Assembly: GCF_003315595.1 (NCBI RefSeq)
Contig: NZ_QNQU01000007.1
Span: forward strand, 186,001 to 250,000
Source of the DNA: Pedobacter miscanthi
GTDB lineage: Bacteria > Bacteroidota > Bacteroidia > Sphingobacteriales > Sphingobacteriaceae
Length of the DNA: 64,000 nucleotides
Direction: 5' to 3'
The position numbers were made by a program, and so were the translations under genes. The notes under the pieces are model-generated. The model was not told the DNA's origin, did not search any database, and saw only the letters and a program-made list of their open reading frames with translations. This document shows, in pieces, positions 10,201 through 18,785 of this stretch (position 1 is the first letter of the stretch; each line of letters begins with the position of its first letter).

Positions 10201-10317
10201 GCGACCGGTTTGCTGTGCGGAAACGGCAAATGACGCAGCCATCATCAGCATACACAGCACCACCTTCTGGAAAAGATGGCCTGGTAACCGGAATTTAATA
10301 GAATAAAGTCCTTGCAT
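7279..10317 (-). CDS. SusC/RagA-family TonB-linked outer-membrane transporter (SusC1, 1012 aa)
   Basis: A signal peptide (cleavage near SAQ, residue 35) is followed by a carboxypeptidase-regulatory-like domain (GRTVTGRITDETDLPLSGA), the TonB-contact/plug start (DEVMVVGYGKQAKKDVTGAV), the plug domain (VVDGVPLTNDD; DASAAAIYGARGSNGVV) and a 22-strand barrel running to the C-terminal FGATLKL. It imports oligosaccharides across the outer membrane using TonB energy, with SusD1 as lid. The gene heads the SusC1-SusD1 operon. The HTCS gene lies upstream on the same strand, beyond a 188-bp tandem array. Length and order are normal for the family. Confidence 0.95.
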   Translation of the reverse strand: MQGLYSIKFRLPGHLFQKVVLCMLMMAASFAVSAQQTGRTVTGRITDETDLPLSGATVKEQNTTNAVSTDAKGAFKLNNVKGKTLEVSFIGYKTKIVAVNADVINIKLDPDASMMDEVMVVGYGKQAKKDVTGAVTQLDASSFRQGIVTSADNLLQGKIAGVRVVASSGEPGGGVDVTIRGTGSIRSGSTPLFVVDGVPLTNDDVSPGGSNVGFGSSKAKNPLNFLNTSDIESITVLKDASAAAIYGARGSNGVVIVTTKKGKTGAGSFTYDSYLGLSNVAHKLDLLNADEYRAAIKDKSFDHGGNTDWQDVIYRQAKTLNNSVSFSKATNTGNYYVSAAQMDQEGIVKNSEFKRTSARINANESFLDDKRLKIGINLTGSETRDDGVPTSDDGGSNGQLIIQALMSNPTRSVYDNNGNFTNFNANAHYNPAYLLDIYRDRTRTLRVLGNMDVSFRIVKGLEYKFNLGLDRSVGERNTTIFPNITDLNPTGRYVQTNLDSKSTLMEHYLNYSLLTGKHKIEAIAGFSYQKFERSGTGFSLSGIAPKSTGILPENNPGYAGTQNGVSGFAQINELQSYFSRVNYAYDNKYMLTASVRADGSTRFGANNKYGYFPSFALGWNIAQEDFLKQIPVFNELKLRASWGQTGNQEVQNKLTQASYALSPNQGYYLNNDLALVNGINVTRTANPDLKWEVVTQYNVGLDFELFKGKLYGTLDYFNKTTTDAILNIPSPVLSPTPDIWVNLDGNYGGKIVNKGLEFMLGSKLISNSKFNWSVDVNGATLNNKVKDLPISEITSGTISGPGLSGVTANIYRNGYAAGSFYMLEHIGFDSKGNNIFRDVNGDGVIDNNDKVIFQGAIPTFTYGLNSQMSYGNFDFSFSFIGQTGAYLVNNTGLNALNINNLASDRNVSRHYFDMGANPANPPQLSSLYLEKSDFIRLNSVRLGYNIKVKQLSWLQGLGIYVTGQNLFTITNYSGYDPLINSPKAVNGNQSLGIDYTSYPTARTIIFGATLKL

Positions 10318-10605
10318 AATTAATAAATCGTAAGTGTTTGGTTTGGGATATTGTTATTTTTGAAATTGCACAAAGATGTTACTTTGATGTAAGGAGTATG
10401 GAGCAACAACATTATTAAATTGTTAAATCTGACAGGCAGATTTTAAGTAATAACAGCAAAATAAATGTGGCTTAAACGTTTATTAGAGATGAATTTTGAG
10501 AAGATTAGCTAATTTTTTGGCCAAATGAAAACCTGCCAAATTATATTTGATGCTATTCTGAACATGCAATAAATCGTCATTAGGGGCGTAGTCTTATCTA
10601 AATCC
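10318..10605. other. Upstream region of SusC1, no gene
   Basis: This AT-rich leader precedes SusC1. I see no gene, and no match to the TTTG/TAnnTTTG Bacteroidota promoter pattern good enough to call. The SusC1 promoter and any HTCS binding site should lie here. Confidence 0.5.
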
Positions 10606-11230
10606 GTCATTTCAAGTGGAGTCTCTCCTCGTACCGTCATTTCGAGCGGAGTGCAACGAAGTCGAGAACCACGTAGTGCTCAGCGAAGCTAAATCTGTCT
10701 TGAGAATATTTCCGAGACAGATCTCTCCGCTACGGTCGAGATGACGATCCTTTTATTGGACTTCGTTTTTTCTGCCTAGTCTTACCTAATGCCGTCATTT
10801 CGAGCGGAGTCTCGCCTCGTACCCTCATTTCGAGCGGAGTGCAACGAAGTCGAGAACCACCTAGTGCTCAGCGAAGCTAAATCTGTCTTGAGAATATTTC
10901 CGAGACAGATCTCTCCGCTACGGTCGAGATGACGATCCTTTTATTGGACTTCGTTTTTTCTGCCTAGTCTTACCTAATGCCGTCATTTCGAGCGGAGTCT
11001 CGCCTCGTACCCTCATTTCGAGCGGAGTGCAACGAAGTCGAGAACCACCTAGTGCTCAGCGAAGCTAAATCTGTCTTGAGAATATTTCCGAGACAGATCT
11101 CTCCGCTACGGTCGAGATGACGATCCTTTTATTGAAGTTCTTTTTTCTGCGTAATCTTACCTCAATCCGTCATTTCGAGCGGAGTGCAACGCAGTCGAGA
11201 ACCACGTAGTGCTCAGCGAAGCTAAATCTA
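10606..11230. repeat. 188-bp tandem array of family A palindromic repeats
   Basis: Units start with a GTCATTTCGAGCGG-type word at 10606, 10794, 10982 and 11169, giving periods of 188, 188 and 187 bp. The second and third units are nearly identical, the first has scattered changes, and the fourth is truncated. Each unit contains a family A palindrome (TCGAGAACCAC, GAGACAGATCTCTCCGC, CGGTCGAGATGACG). The same element exists singly elsewhere in the window, so this is a local amplification. Confidence 0.9.
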
Positions 11231-11272
11231 TATCTATGTGGTGTAAGATGTTACCATCTTACACTTATAAAA

Positions 11273-11563
11273 TTATACAAATTGATTATCTTTTCCCCAT
11301 GGCTTATCCTTGCCTCGGCTCGCCGCCGCCGAAGGGCTCTTTCTTTTTGACATCAAAAAGACCAGCGCAGCTAGCTTGAGTGCAATTAAAAACATAAAAA
11401 GCACATGAAAAAACAAAAAATGCCGGCTGAAAATTTTTCTTTGTAAACACGTAAGTTGGCTTAGTTGGTGGAGCCCGAAAAATTTGTTAGGCCGGAATTT
11501 AGGTGAACGGTGAGGTTGTGCTTTGGCCCTGCTGGGTGGCAACCCAAAACGGAATAACATCAC
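11273..11563 (-). CDS. Doubtful small ORF (96 aa), possibly a repeat-derived pseudo-ORF
   Basis: An open frame of low plausibility. It has a Lys/Arg/Pro-rich start (GLPPSRAKAQPHR), one hydrophobic stretch (HFLFFHVLFMFLIALKLAALVFL) and a basic Ser/Ala-rich tail (KRKSPSAAASRGKD). It lies directly between the 188-bp array and the HTCS stop, in sequence whose composition resembles dispersed repeats. It could encode a single-pass peptide but more likely is repeat-derived. I do not assign a function. Confidence 0.25.
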   Translation of the reverse strand: MMLFRFGLPPSRAKAQPHRSPKFRPNKFFGLHQLSQLTCLQRKIFSRHFLFFHVLFMFLIALKLAALVFLMSKRKSPSAAASRGKDKPWGKDNQFV

Positions 11564-11610
11564 ATCGGCACAGATAACATCCAGTCTACACGACGTTCGG
11601 CAAGCAAAAC

Positions 11611-14600
11611 TTACTCTTTCATTTCGTCTGCACGAGCCAGGTATTCGCTGGGCATGCAGCCATAGTGCTGTTTAAATGCCGTAGAAAAATAAGATGGCGA
11701 ATTGAATCCGCACATATAGGTAATTTGCGCAATGGTGTAGCGCTTGCTCTGCATCAGTTCTACTGCTTTATTAAAACGAATACGCTTGATAAAATCGGTT
11801 GCTGATTCGCCGGTTATGGCCTTAAATTTTAAATAAAGATTAGAACGGCTCATGCCAATCGCCCTGCTAAACTTATCGACCGAAAATTCAGAATCAGCCA
11901 AATGTTCTTCTACAATGGCAATGGCCTGTTTTAAAAATTCTTCATCGAGGGTGTTAAAAGCAATATTTTCGGGCACCATTTCTTTCCGCGTAGAATAATA
12001 TTCTTTTAAACGTTTACGCGAGCGGAGCAGGTTGGCTACTTTGGCGGCCAATAAACTGGTAGAAAAGGGTTTGGTTACATAATCGTCGGCACCCATTTCC
12101 AAACCTTTTATCTGCTGATCGGTTTCATTCCTGGCCGTTAACAGCATTACAGGGATATGCGAGGTATTGATGTTCTGCTTTACGCGTTTACAAAAATGCA
12201 GTCCATCGAGCTCGGGCATCATTACATCGCTGATAATGATATCATATTGTTCTATCTCGAGCATTTCCAAAGCCATCTGCCCGTTAAATGCAACAGCTAT
12301 CTGATATAATTTGCTAAAATACTCCTGCAGGTAAGCTGTAATTTCTTCATTATCATCTACAATCAGTAACTTAATTGCTTTTGAATTTATATCCTCCGGC
12401 AGCGTTTCATCTTCTTCCCAAACAGCAATATCTTGTGTCGTTTCTGGCTGATCGGGCACAATAGACAATTCGTACATGCTATTCTCAGGGTTGATGTACT
12501 TGCGGTATGTTTCATCCGAAACGGGAATGCTAACAGTAAATACACTGCCCTGCCCTTTTGCACTTTCGGCTTTGATATTTCCATGGTGCAGCTCCACCAA
12601 ACTTTTGGTAAAAGCCAAACCAACCCCCGAGCCAAGGTTCATTTCGCGGTTATTTACCTGGTAAAAACGATCGAATACTTTTGATAAATCCTCATCGCCA
12701 ATGCCCATGCCTGTATCGTTTACCTTAATCAATATATGATCGTTCTGCCGGATTAATTCAATGCCAATTTTATGACCGGTTTCAGTGTATTTAAACGCAT
12801 TAGACAGCAAATTGAACAAAATCTTCTCCATGGCATCTTTATCAAAATAGAAAGAAAGTTTGGCCTCGGTTGAATGAAAGGTATAACTGATGTTGTTCTT
12901 TTCGGAAAGCGGTCTGAATGATTCGTAAATCTCGTGTACAAAACTCACAATATCGCTTTTATCTACCTTGAGCTTCCTGGTACCCATTTCGGTTTTCCTG
13001 AATTCGAACAATTGATCTACCAGGTTATAAAGCCTTTTGGCGTTAATGAGCATCAGGTCGTATTTCTTTTTGAGCGCCTTATCAATCTGCGGCAGCTTTA
13101 ACAGTTCTTCAAGCGGCGCCAGAATAAGGGTTAAAGGTGTTCTCAACTCATGCGATACATTGGTAAAAAAATCCATTTTCACCTGGTTGATGTCTCTTAC
13201 GCGTTCTTTTTCTATGCGCTCCAGTTTTAACTGCTGTAAGGCTTTAATACGCTCGGCAATAATTTTATATCCCAGGTATGAAGCAATGCCAATTATAGCA
13301 AATAACAAAAGGTAGAACCATAACGTACGGTACCATGGTGGCAGGATCGCTATTTTTAACTGTTTAACCGGGCTTACTTCGCCATTTGGACCGAGTGCTT
13401 TGATTAGAAAGGTATATTTTCCGGGCGGAAGGTTATTATAGCTCACCCTCATTTCGCTGGTTTTCTGCCAGATATTATCAATCCCTTCCAGTTTATAATA
13501 ATATTGGGTACGGTTTGCAGAGATATAATTAAAGGTATTGAACAGGATGCTAAACTGCTTAAATTCTGTACCAAGTTCAAGCTTTCCGGCCTGATCGATA
13601 TAACCATTCAGGATACCGGTTCCATCGCCGGCCGCCACTGTTTTGTTAAAAACCTCCAAACCTGTAAATGTAAGGTTTAGGCTAAGCGGTTGCTGGTTAA
13701 CCATTGAGGGATAAAAATAAGAGATACCCTTTATGCCGCCAAAAAGCAACATTCCATCTTTGGCTTTGTAAAAAGAATATTCGTTAAACTGGTTATTCTG
13801 CAGTCCGTCGCTTTCATCAAAGGTTTGTTTCAGGCCTTTATCAACATTAAACTTAACCAGGCCGCTATTGGTCGAAATCCATAAATTTCCGTCATCATCG
13901 GGCTGGATGCCGTAAACGGTTCCTTTAACAAAATCTTTTCTTGATTTGAAACTGATAAAAGCCTGCTGGGTTTCATCGTAAAGGCTCATTCCCTCCCGGG
14001 TACCCATCCAGATGCGGTGTTTTTTATCCTCCGTGATACAAGTTACAATGTCTTCGCTTTCTTTCCCGTTTACCGTTGTACCAAAAAGCATGTTATCGGG
14101 GTAGAAAAGAGTAACACCATTGGTGGTTCCGATCCAGATGCGGTGCTGACTGTCTTCAAAAAGGAAAGTAATATCATCAGAAGTAAGCCTTTTACCTGCT
14201 TTATCGAGGTGGATGTGTGTAAAAGTTTGTGTTTCGGGATGGAACTGATCTAAACCGGTGCGCGTACCTATCCAAATACGGCCCTTGTAATCTTTAACAA
14301 TGCTGTATACCAGATCGCCGGCAATACTGTTGGGGTTATTGTCATCGTGGCGATAGCGTTTTACAGTACCAGTATTGGGATTGAGCACGTTTAAACCACC
14401 GTTGTGTGTACCAATCAGCACATTGCCCTGTGCATCAAATTCGATGGCTTTAACATTGTTAGAACCCAGGCTGTTTGCATTATTTTCCTGGTTGGAATAA
14501 TAGCTAACGGTATTGTTGTTTCTGTTCCAGTAATTGAGGCCTTTATCGTTGGTACCAATCCAAAAGTTACCTTTGGCATCCTGTTTAATAATACCGATCA

Positions 14601-15708
14601 CCTCATCGTTTAGAGAGGTTCGGCCGGTATTCTGGCTCAAAAGGTTAAATTTGATATCATCTTTATGGTAATAATTTACCCCTCCGTAATAAGTACCCAG
14701 CCAGATTGCTTTTTGCCTGTCCTGAAAAAAACAGCGCACCGAATTCTGGCTGATGGTATAAGGCTGCGAAACCTGGTGGTAATAATTATCGAAACTAAGT
14801 TTGCTTAAATCGAGCACAGAAAGTCCTTTAAAAGTGCCAATCCACATATTACCATCCACATCTTTACCGATGCACCTTACATTGTTATCGGAAAGGCTGT
14901 TTTTGCCGGGCTGATGAATAAAAAAGGTAGTATTTGCTGTTGGCGTGTTGTATTTAATCAGTCCGTTACCTTCGGTTGCCACCCAAAGGTTTTTTCCATC
15001 GATATACACATCGTTTACGGCCGGTTTATCAACACCGAGGTTTAATTTGGTGAGGTAATGACCTTGCGGGTTAAATTTAAAAAGCCCAACTTCGGTACCA
15101 ATTAGTATATCTTTATTCCAAGAGCTGATATACGATATCTTTTTAATGCCATGTTCGAGTGCATTAACATTAACCTGTTTAAATTCGGCTGTTCCCGTAG
15201 CTAATTTAAAAACACTCCCGGCAATTGTAGTAGCCCAGATATTGTGCTGTGCATCTTCGGTAATAGATGAAACATACCACTCGCCCAAACTCCGCGGAAG
15301 TTTATAATTTACAAAATTATCAGCAGCATAGCTGTAACGGCTGATGCCCTGGTTTCCACCGATCCACAAAGTGCCTTTATGATCGATAAACAGGTTACGG
15401 ATATAATGCGATTGTAAGGCATTTTGATCCCCTTCAACCGGGCGGTAAATTTTGAAACCTTTGCTATCGTAACGGTTTAAACCATCCTGCGTGGCCATCC
15501 AGATAAAACCAACGCTATCCTGTCTGATCGAGAAAACCGTACTTTGCGACAAACCTTTATCAACCGAAATGTTTCGAAAATAACGCTCCTGCAACTGTGC
15601 ATGTGCGTTGCAGAAAGCAAAAAGCAGGCCCATACCGATTAGAAAAGCAGTTAGCCAGCGCTGGGCAGTGGCTGTATCGGATGTTTTAAGGGTTTTGCTT
15701 TGAAACAT
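11611..15708 (-). CDS. Hybrid two-component system sensor/regulator, HTCS (1365 aa)
   Basis: One polypeptide carries a whole two-component pathway. A signal/anchor region comes first. A periplasmic double beta-propeller of Reg_prop repeats follows (about 45-690, recurring phrases such as IWIGT-GL and NLWIST), then a Y_Y_Y domain (about 740-805) and a membrane helix (WFYLLLFAIIGIASYLGYKI). Next are a HisKA domain with phosphorylatable His853 (SHELRTPL), a HATPase domain, a receiver domain with Asp1161 (ISDVMMPELD), and an AraC-type DNA-binding domain at the C-terminus (SYFSTAFKQHYGCMPSEYL). HTCS proteins bind an oligosaccharide in the periplasm and activate the linked susCD locus. It follows the lyase gene on the same strand. 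Confidence 0.96.
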   Translation of the reverse strand: MFQSKTLKTSDTATAQRWLTAFLIGMGLLFAFCNAHAQLQERYFRNISVDKGLSQSTVFSIRQDSVGFIWMATQDGLNRYDSKGFKIYRPVEGDQNALQSHYIRNLFIDHKGTLWIGGNQGISRYSYAADNFVNYKLPRSLGEWYVSSITEDAQHNIWATTIAGSVFKLATGTAEFKQVNVNALEHGIKKISYISSWNKDILIGTEVGLFKFNPQGHYLTKLNLGVDKPAVNDVYIDGKNLWVATEGNGLIKYNTPTANTTFFIHQPGKNSLSDNNVRCIGKDVDGNMWIGTFKGLSVLDLSKLSFDNYYHQVSQPYTISQNSVRCFFQDRQKAIWLGTYYGGVNYYHKDDIKFNLLSQNTGRTSLNDEVIGIIKQDAKGNFWIGTNDKGLNYWNRNNNTVSYYSNQENNANSLGSNNVKAIEFDAQGNVLIGTHNGGLNVLNPNTGTVKRYRHDDNNPNSIAGDLVYSIVKDYKGRIWIGTRTGLDQFHPETQTFTHIHLDKAGKRLTSDDITFLFEDSQHRIWIGTTNGVTLFYPDNMLFGTTVNGKESEDIVTCITEDKKHRIWMGTREGMSLYDETQQAFISFKSRKDFVKGTVYGIQPDDDGNLWISTNSGLVKFNVDKGLKQTFDESDGLQNNQFNEYSFYKAKDGMLLFGGIKGISYFYPSMVNQQPLSLNLTFTGLEVFNKTVAAGDGTGILNGYIDQAGKLELGTEFKQFSILFNTFNYISANRTQYYYKLEGIDNIWQKTSEMRVSYNNLPPGKYTFLIKALGPNGEVSPVKQLKIAILPPWYRTLWFYLLLFAIIGIASYLGYKIIAERIKALQQLKLERIEKERVRDINQVKMDFFTNVSHELRTPLTLILAPLEELLKLPQIDKALKKKYDLMLINAKRLYNLVDQLFEFRKTEMGTRKLKVDKSDIVSFVHEIYESFRPLSEKNNISYTFHSTEAKLSFYFDKDAMEKILFNLLSNAFKYTETGHKIGIELIRQNDHILIKVNDTGMGIGDEDLSKVFDRFYQVNNREMNLGSGVGLAFTKSLVELHHGNIKAESAKGQGSVFTVSIPVSDETYRKYINPENSMYELSIVPDQPETTQDIAVWEEDETLPEDINSKAIKLLIVDDNEEITAYLQEYFSKLYQIAVAFNGQMALEMLEIEQYDIIISDVMMPELDGLHFCKRVKQNINTSHIPVMLLTARNETDQQIKGLEMGADDYVTKPFSTSLLAAKVANLLRSRKRLKEYYSTRKEMVPENIAFNTLDEEFLKQAIAIVEEHLADSEFSVDKFSRAIGMSRSNLYLKFKAITGESATDFIKRIRFNKAVELMQSKRYTIAQITYMCGFNSPSYFSTAFKQHYGCMPSEYLARADEMKE

Positions 15709-15734
15709 GGTTTCTCAAATTTAGTAATTCTTAT

Positions 15735-15838
15735 CGTCATCTCGAGCGGAGTGCAACGTAGTCGAGAGATCTATCGAGGCAGATCTCTCCCTACCCGAGG
15801 CAGGCGGGCATTCAGCGTTGCTCCAGTCGAGATGACGT
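15735..15838. repeat. Dispersed palindromic repeat, family A
   Basis: A copy of the family A element lies between the lyase stop and the HTCS start. It begins CGTCATCTCGAGCGGAGTGC and ends CAGTCGAGATGACG, with an AGATCTATC/AGATCTCTCC middle. It may separate the two transcription units. Confidence 0.75.
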
Positions 15839-15851
15839 TTTGGATAAAACT

Positions 15852-18527
15852 CTACTTATCATAAAGCGCTACATCAGGCAGTTGATCGAGCACTTCCTGT
15901 TTATCAGGTTTTGTTCCTTTCATTTCGAGTAAAAGAGAACTACCCGTTTGCTCGGGTTTGTACAATTTACCATTAAAAATGATCGGTAAATCGCCGTAAT
16001 TAAACAACGCTTTTGCCTGTTTACCAAATACCTGTAGCGATGCTTTTTTATTGCCATCCAGCTGTGCCCTGATATCCCAATCGCCAAGCTGTAAATGGTA
16101 TATGCCATTTGTGGCTGATAAAGTTTTAATGATTTCGGTTTTGCCATCTTTTACCTGGATGAGGGTTAAAAACTTAAACTTTTGTGCAGGTACCGAAGTA
16201 ATGCCCGCATGCCATTGATCTACAAAATCTTTAATTTTTCCTTCGTCGTTGGTTACCTTATTCCAGTTTACCGCAGCCTCATAAAATTTGTTGTGCACGT
16301 TTAAGTTTAAAGCACTATTGGCAAATACTGCAGCATTTACATTACCAAGATCAGTTTTTAAGGCAAAATGTTGTTCATTTGGTTTATCCGTTGCCTGCGC
16401 TTCGATGGTGTAATACGGCGCATGAAATTGTGTGGTCCATTTTACAGGTTTATTGGCTTCCAATTCATCGTATAATAAAATATAACCCCCTTCTAATTGA
16501 AGCATGTGCCTGCGGTACAGGGTTACACCACTTTCGCCATAACCATTGGCTTTGTTGGGCACTAAATTAATCTGCTTAAACCGGTCGAGCCAAAACTCAC
16601 TCTTAATTTCGCCGTAGGCATTACTGGCATCGCCCAAAGCGTATTGAATATGCTGACCAGAAATCGCCCTGGCGATCCAGCCATAACCTTCTTCACCAAT
16701 TTTCTGGTTCAAACTATCAGCCAAAATGGTATTATAAGCTTTCGAACTACGGTAGTACAATAAATTATGTTTATCGCTGAAATTGCTGTAATAACCACTG
16801 CCACCAAACAACACCTTACCTTTATAATTAATGGTAAAGGCATTTTGTGAGGCATGCCCATGGCCGGAGGAACCAAACGGACTGCTAAACAAATAGCTGC
16901 TCAGGGTTTTATCGGCATTCGCCAGGTCATCGTGCATGGCCACTACGCCAACATCGGCAAAATTTCGACTCCTGGGCAGGTTTTCGGGCGACAAAACAGG
17001 CAGTTTCCGATCGGGTTTATAATTTAATAAACGAAAAAGCAGGAAATCGTCGGTTCCATGAAAGTAGTCGGGATGAGAACTTTTGATCTGACTTACATAC
17101 CAATTAAGATAAGGATTATCCATTCGGTAAGTAAGCGCATCGGCAAACCAGGCTTCGCCTTTTACTACCGTTGGAATGTTCTCCCACATATCGCCAATGG
17201 CTGTAGAGGCTGCATTATTGGGATGGGTGTACAAGAGGTAATAAGGTAAATTCTGCATCCATGGTAGTTTAAAATAATCTACACCACTAAAATCGCCGAA
17301 CATCTGCGAAAGGTAAATAATCGATTTAAAATTAACCCTGAAATAACCGTTCCCTTCGTGCCAGCCACCATCGGTTGTGCCCAGAACAGGGAAGCGTGCC
17401 GACCATACCTCGTACATATAAGTTAACCATTCTTTGGCCTCAGGCACTTCGTTCACCACTGCCACAGTGGCAATAGCCAGGTTCCGCAAAGTAATCTGCC
17501 ACACGTGGTTATCGCTAACGTGCAGTTCGAAACGGTTGGGCAAATGATCGTAAACACGTTTAGCCCTGATGGTGATGATGTTTTTAAAGAGTGCTTTCTC
17601 CTGTGGATCGAGAAAACTGTAACCGGCATCATAAAACCAGCCCAAAGCTTCCAAAACGGCTCCACTTGTAAAATCATCACCTGTAGCCAGTCCGTTGGGA
17701 TCCATTCTGGCAATATTCAATGCCCTGCGTTTGGCATCGAGGATAAAACGTTCGTCTTTAGTAAGCTGATAAGCAATGCACAGGTTACGTACAGGCGTGC
17801 CCACAGCATCGCCAAAACCATGGTACATGCGCTCGATGATGATCTTTTTTTCGTGGTCGTTTTTACCCGTGGTATCGATAATCCGCTGAGGTTTTTCGGT
17901 TGGCAAAGGTTCTTTCATCAGTTTTTCGGCAAAAACGACAAACTTTTTAGCCTCGGGATTCTGCAGGTTATTGCGGTAAAAATCCTCCCCGATTCTGGTC
18001 ATATCCCATAACAAAGGATGCGCCCCCTGATTGCGTTTTAATACCTCGCTTACCGGAGGAGAAACTTTTTCGTTTGCATATTTCGCATCCACTACAAAAT
18101 TATACACCGGCGACCACAACCAATTGTTATTTCCCTTTAGGGCATAAGCATATTTCCAAAACCATTTACCGGGTTTAAGGGCCTTGTGTAGCGGATAAAC
18201 CGCCCATCGTTGTACATCACTTGCTATTAAGTCGCTTTTAAAATTTTGATCGCTGGCCAAAATCACCTTATAGCGCACATTGCCAATATTCGGATCTTCG
18301 GGCACCTCGCTGCCGCTTTCCATGGGTTTAACCATAATTTTTCCGTTGGTACCGGGCCAAAGCAAAGCCGGGGCATTGGTGGGTACAGTAATACCATTGG
18401 CCGGATAAGGCCACTCGCGCACCCGTGCATGCAGTTTTTCGGCCGTTAATTTGATAACTGCAGGTTGCTGTTGGGCAACAACGGTTAGTGAGAGTAGTGT
18501 TAAGATCGGGATAATTATTTTCTTCAT
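15852..18527 (-). CDS. DUF4962 + heparinase II/III-type polysaccharide lyase (891 aa)
   Basis: Signal peptide at residues 1-19. Residues 30-150 form the DUF4962-type beta domain (HARVREWPYPANGITVPTNA). A long alpha-toroid follows, then the heparinase II/III beta-sandwich. Candidate catalytic residues sit in SDNHVW (Asn340, His341), GGWHEGNGYF (His390, Tyr395) and SSGHGHASQNAF (His556, His558, Gln561). This architecture is that of PL15-type lyases, which include exolytic heparinases; the PL15 assignment is from memory and inferred. It would cleave uronic-acid-containing chains by beta-elimination in the periplasm. It sits between the sulfatase and the HTCS on the same strand. Confidence 0.85.
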   Translation of the reverse strand: MKKIIIPILTLLSLTVVAQQQPAVIKLTAEKLHARVREWPYPANGITVPTNAPALLWPGTNGKIMVKPMESGSEVPEDPNIGNVRYKVILASDQNFKSDLIASDVQRWAVYPLHKALKPGKWFWKYAYALKGNNNWLWSPVYNFVVDAKYANEKVSPPVSEVLKRNQGAHPLLWDMTRIGEDFYRNNLQNPEAKKFVVFAEKLMKEPLPTEKPQRIIDTTGKNDHEKKIIIERMYHGFGDAVGTPVRNLCIAYQLTKDERFILDAKRRALNIARMDPNGLATGDDFTSGAVLEALGWFYDAGYSFLDPQEKALFKNIITIRAKRVYDHLPNRFELHVSDNHVWQITLRNLAIATVAVVNEVPEAKEWLTYMYEVWSARFPVLGTTDGGWHEGNGYFRVNFKSIIYLSQMFGDFSGVDYFKLPWMQNLPYYLLYTHPNNAASTAIGDMWENIPTVVKGEAWFADALTYRMDNPYLNWYVSQIKSSHPDYFHGTDDFLLFRLLNYKPDRKLPVLSPENLPRSRNFADVGVVAMHDDLANADKTLSSYLFSSPFGSSGHGHASQNAFTINYKGKVLFGGSGYYSNFSDKHNLLYYRSSKAYNTILADSLNQKIGEEGYGWIARAISGQHIQYALGDASNAYGEIKSEFWLDRFKQINLVPNKANGYGESGVTLYRRHMLQLEGGYILLYDELEANKPVKWTTQFHAPYYTIEAQATDKPNEQHFALKTDLGNVNAAVFANSALNLNVHNKFYEAAVNWNKVTNDEGKIKDFVDQWHAGITSVPAQKFKFLTLIQVKDGKTEIIKTLSATNGIYHLQLGDWDIRAQLDGNKKASLQVFGKQAKALFNYGDLPIIFNGKLYKPEQTGSSLLLEMKGTKPDKQEVLDQLPDVALYDK

Positions 18528-18554
18528 TGTTTGTGGTTCAATTTTTTCTTTTTA

Positions 18555-18652
18555 TTTGGGCGTGCCCCTGCGGGTCGGGCTATTCGCTACAAGTCCTCTC
18601 CCGATGAAGAATCGGGATGCGGGCTTTTCGCTGCTATCCCTCACGCGGAACC
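18555..18652. repeat. Dispersed repeat, family C
   Basis: A GGGCGTGCCCCTGCGGGTCG-type element running to CTATCCCTCACGCGG. A second copy in inverse orientation lies at 32358-32465. It is followed by a family A palindrome in the same gap. Confidence 0.75.
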
Positions 18653-18679
18653 AATGCTTTAGAGCAGATGCTTGCCAGG

Positions 18680-18770
18680 ATACGTCATCTCGACTGAAAC
18701 GCAGTGGAATGGAGAGATCTATCTCGAGACAGATTTCTCGACTGCGTTGCACTCCGCTCGAAATGACGAC
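18680..18770. repeat. Dispersed palindromic repeat, family A
   Basis: A family A copy in inverse order: CGTCATCTCGACTGAAACGC at the start and GCACTCCGCTCGAAATGACG at the end. It lies directly after the family C element in the gap between the sulfatase and the lyase. Confidence 0.75.
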
Positions 18771-18785
18771 CGTAGGAAGGGATAC

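Noticed and set aside
11241..11264. GTGTAAGATG hairpin as terminator of the HTCS gene
   Set aside because: The stem is good, but no T-run follows in the minus direction and it lies 347 bp past the stop, so I leave it uncalled.
17505..18011. 168-codon frame antisense to the DUF4962 lyase
   Set aside because: It lies wholly inside a well-supported gene on the other strand and shows no motif.
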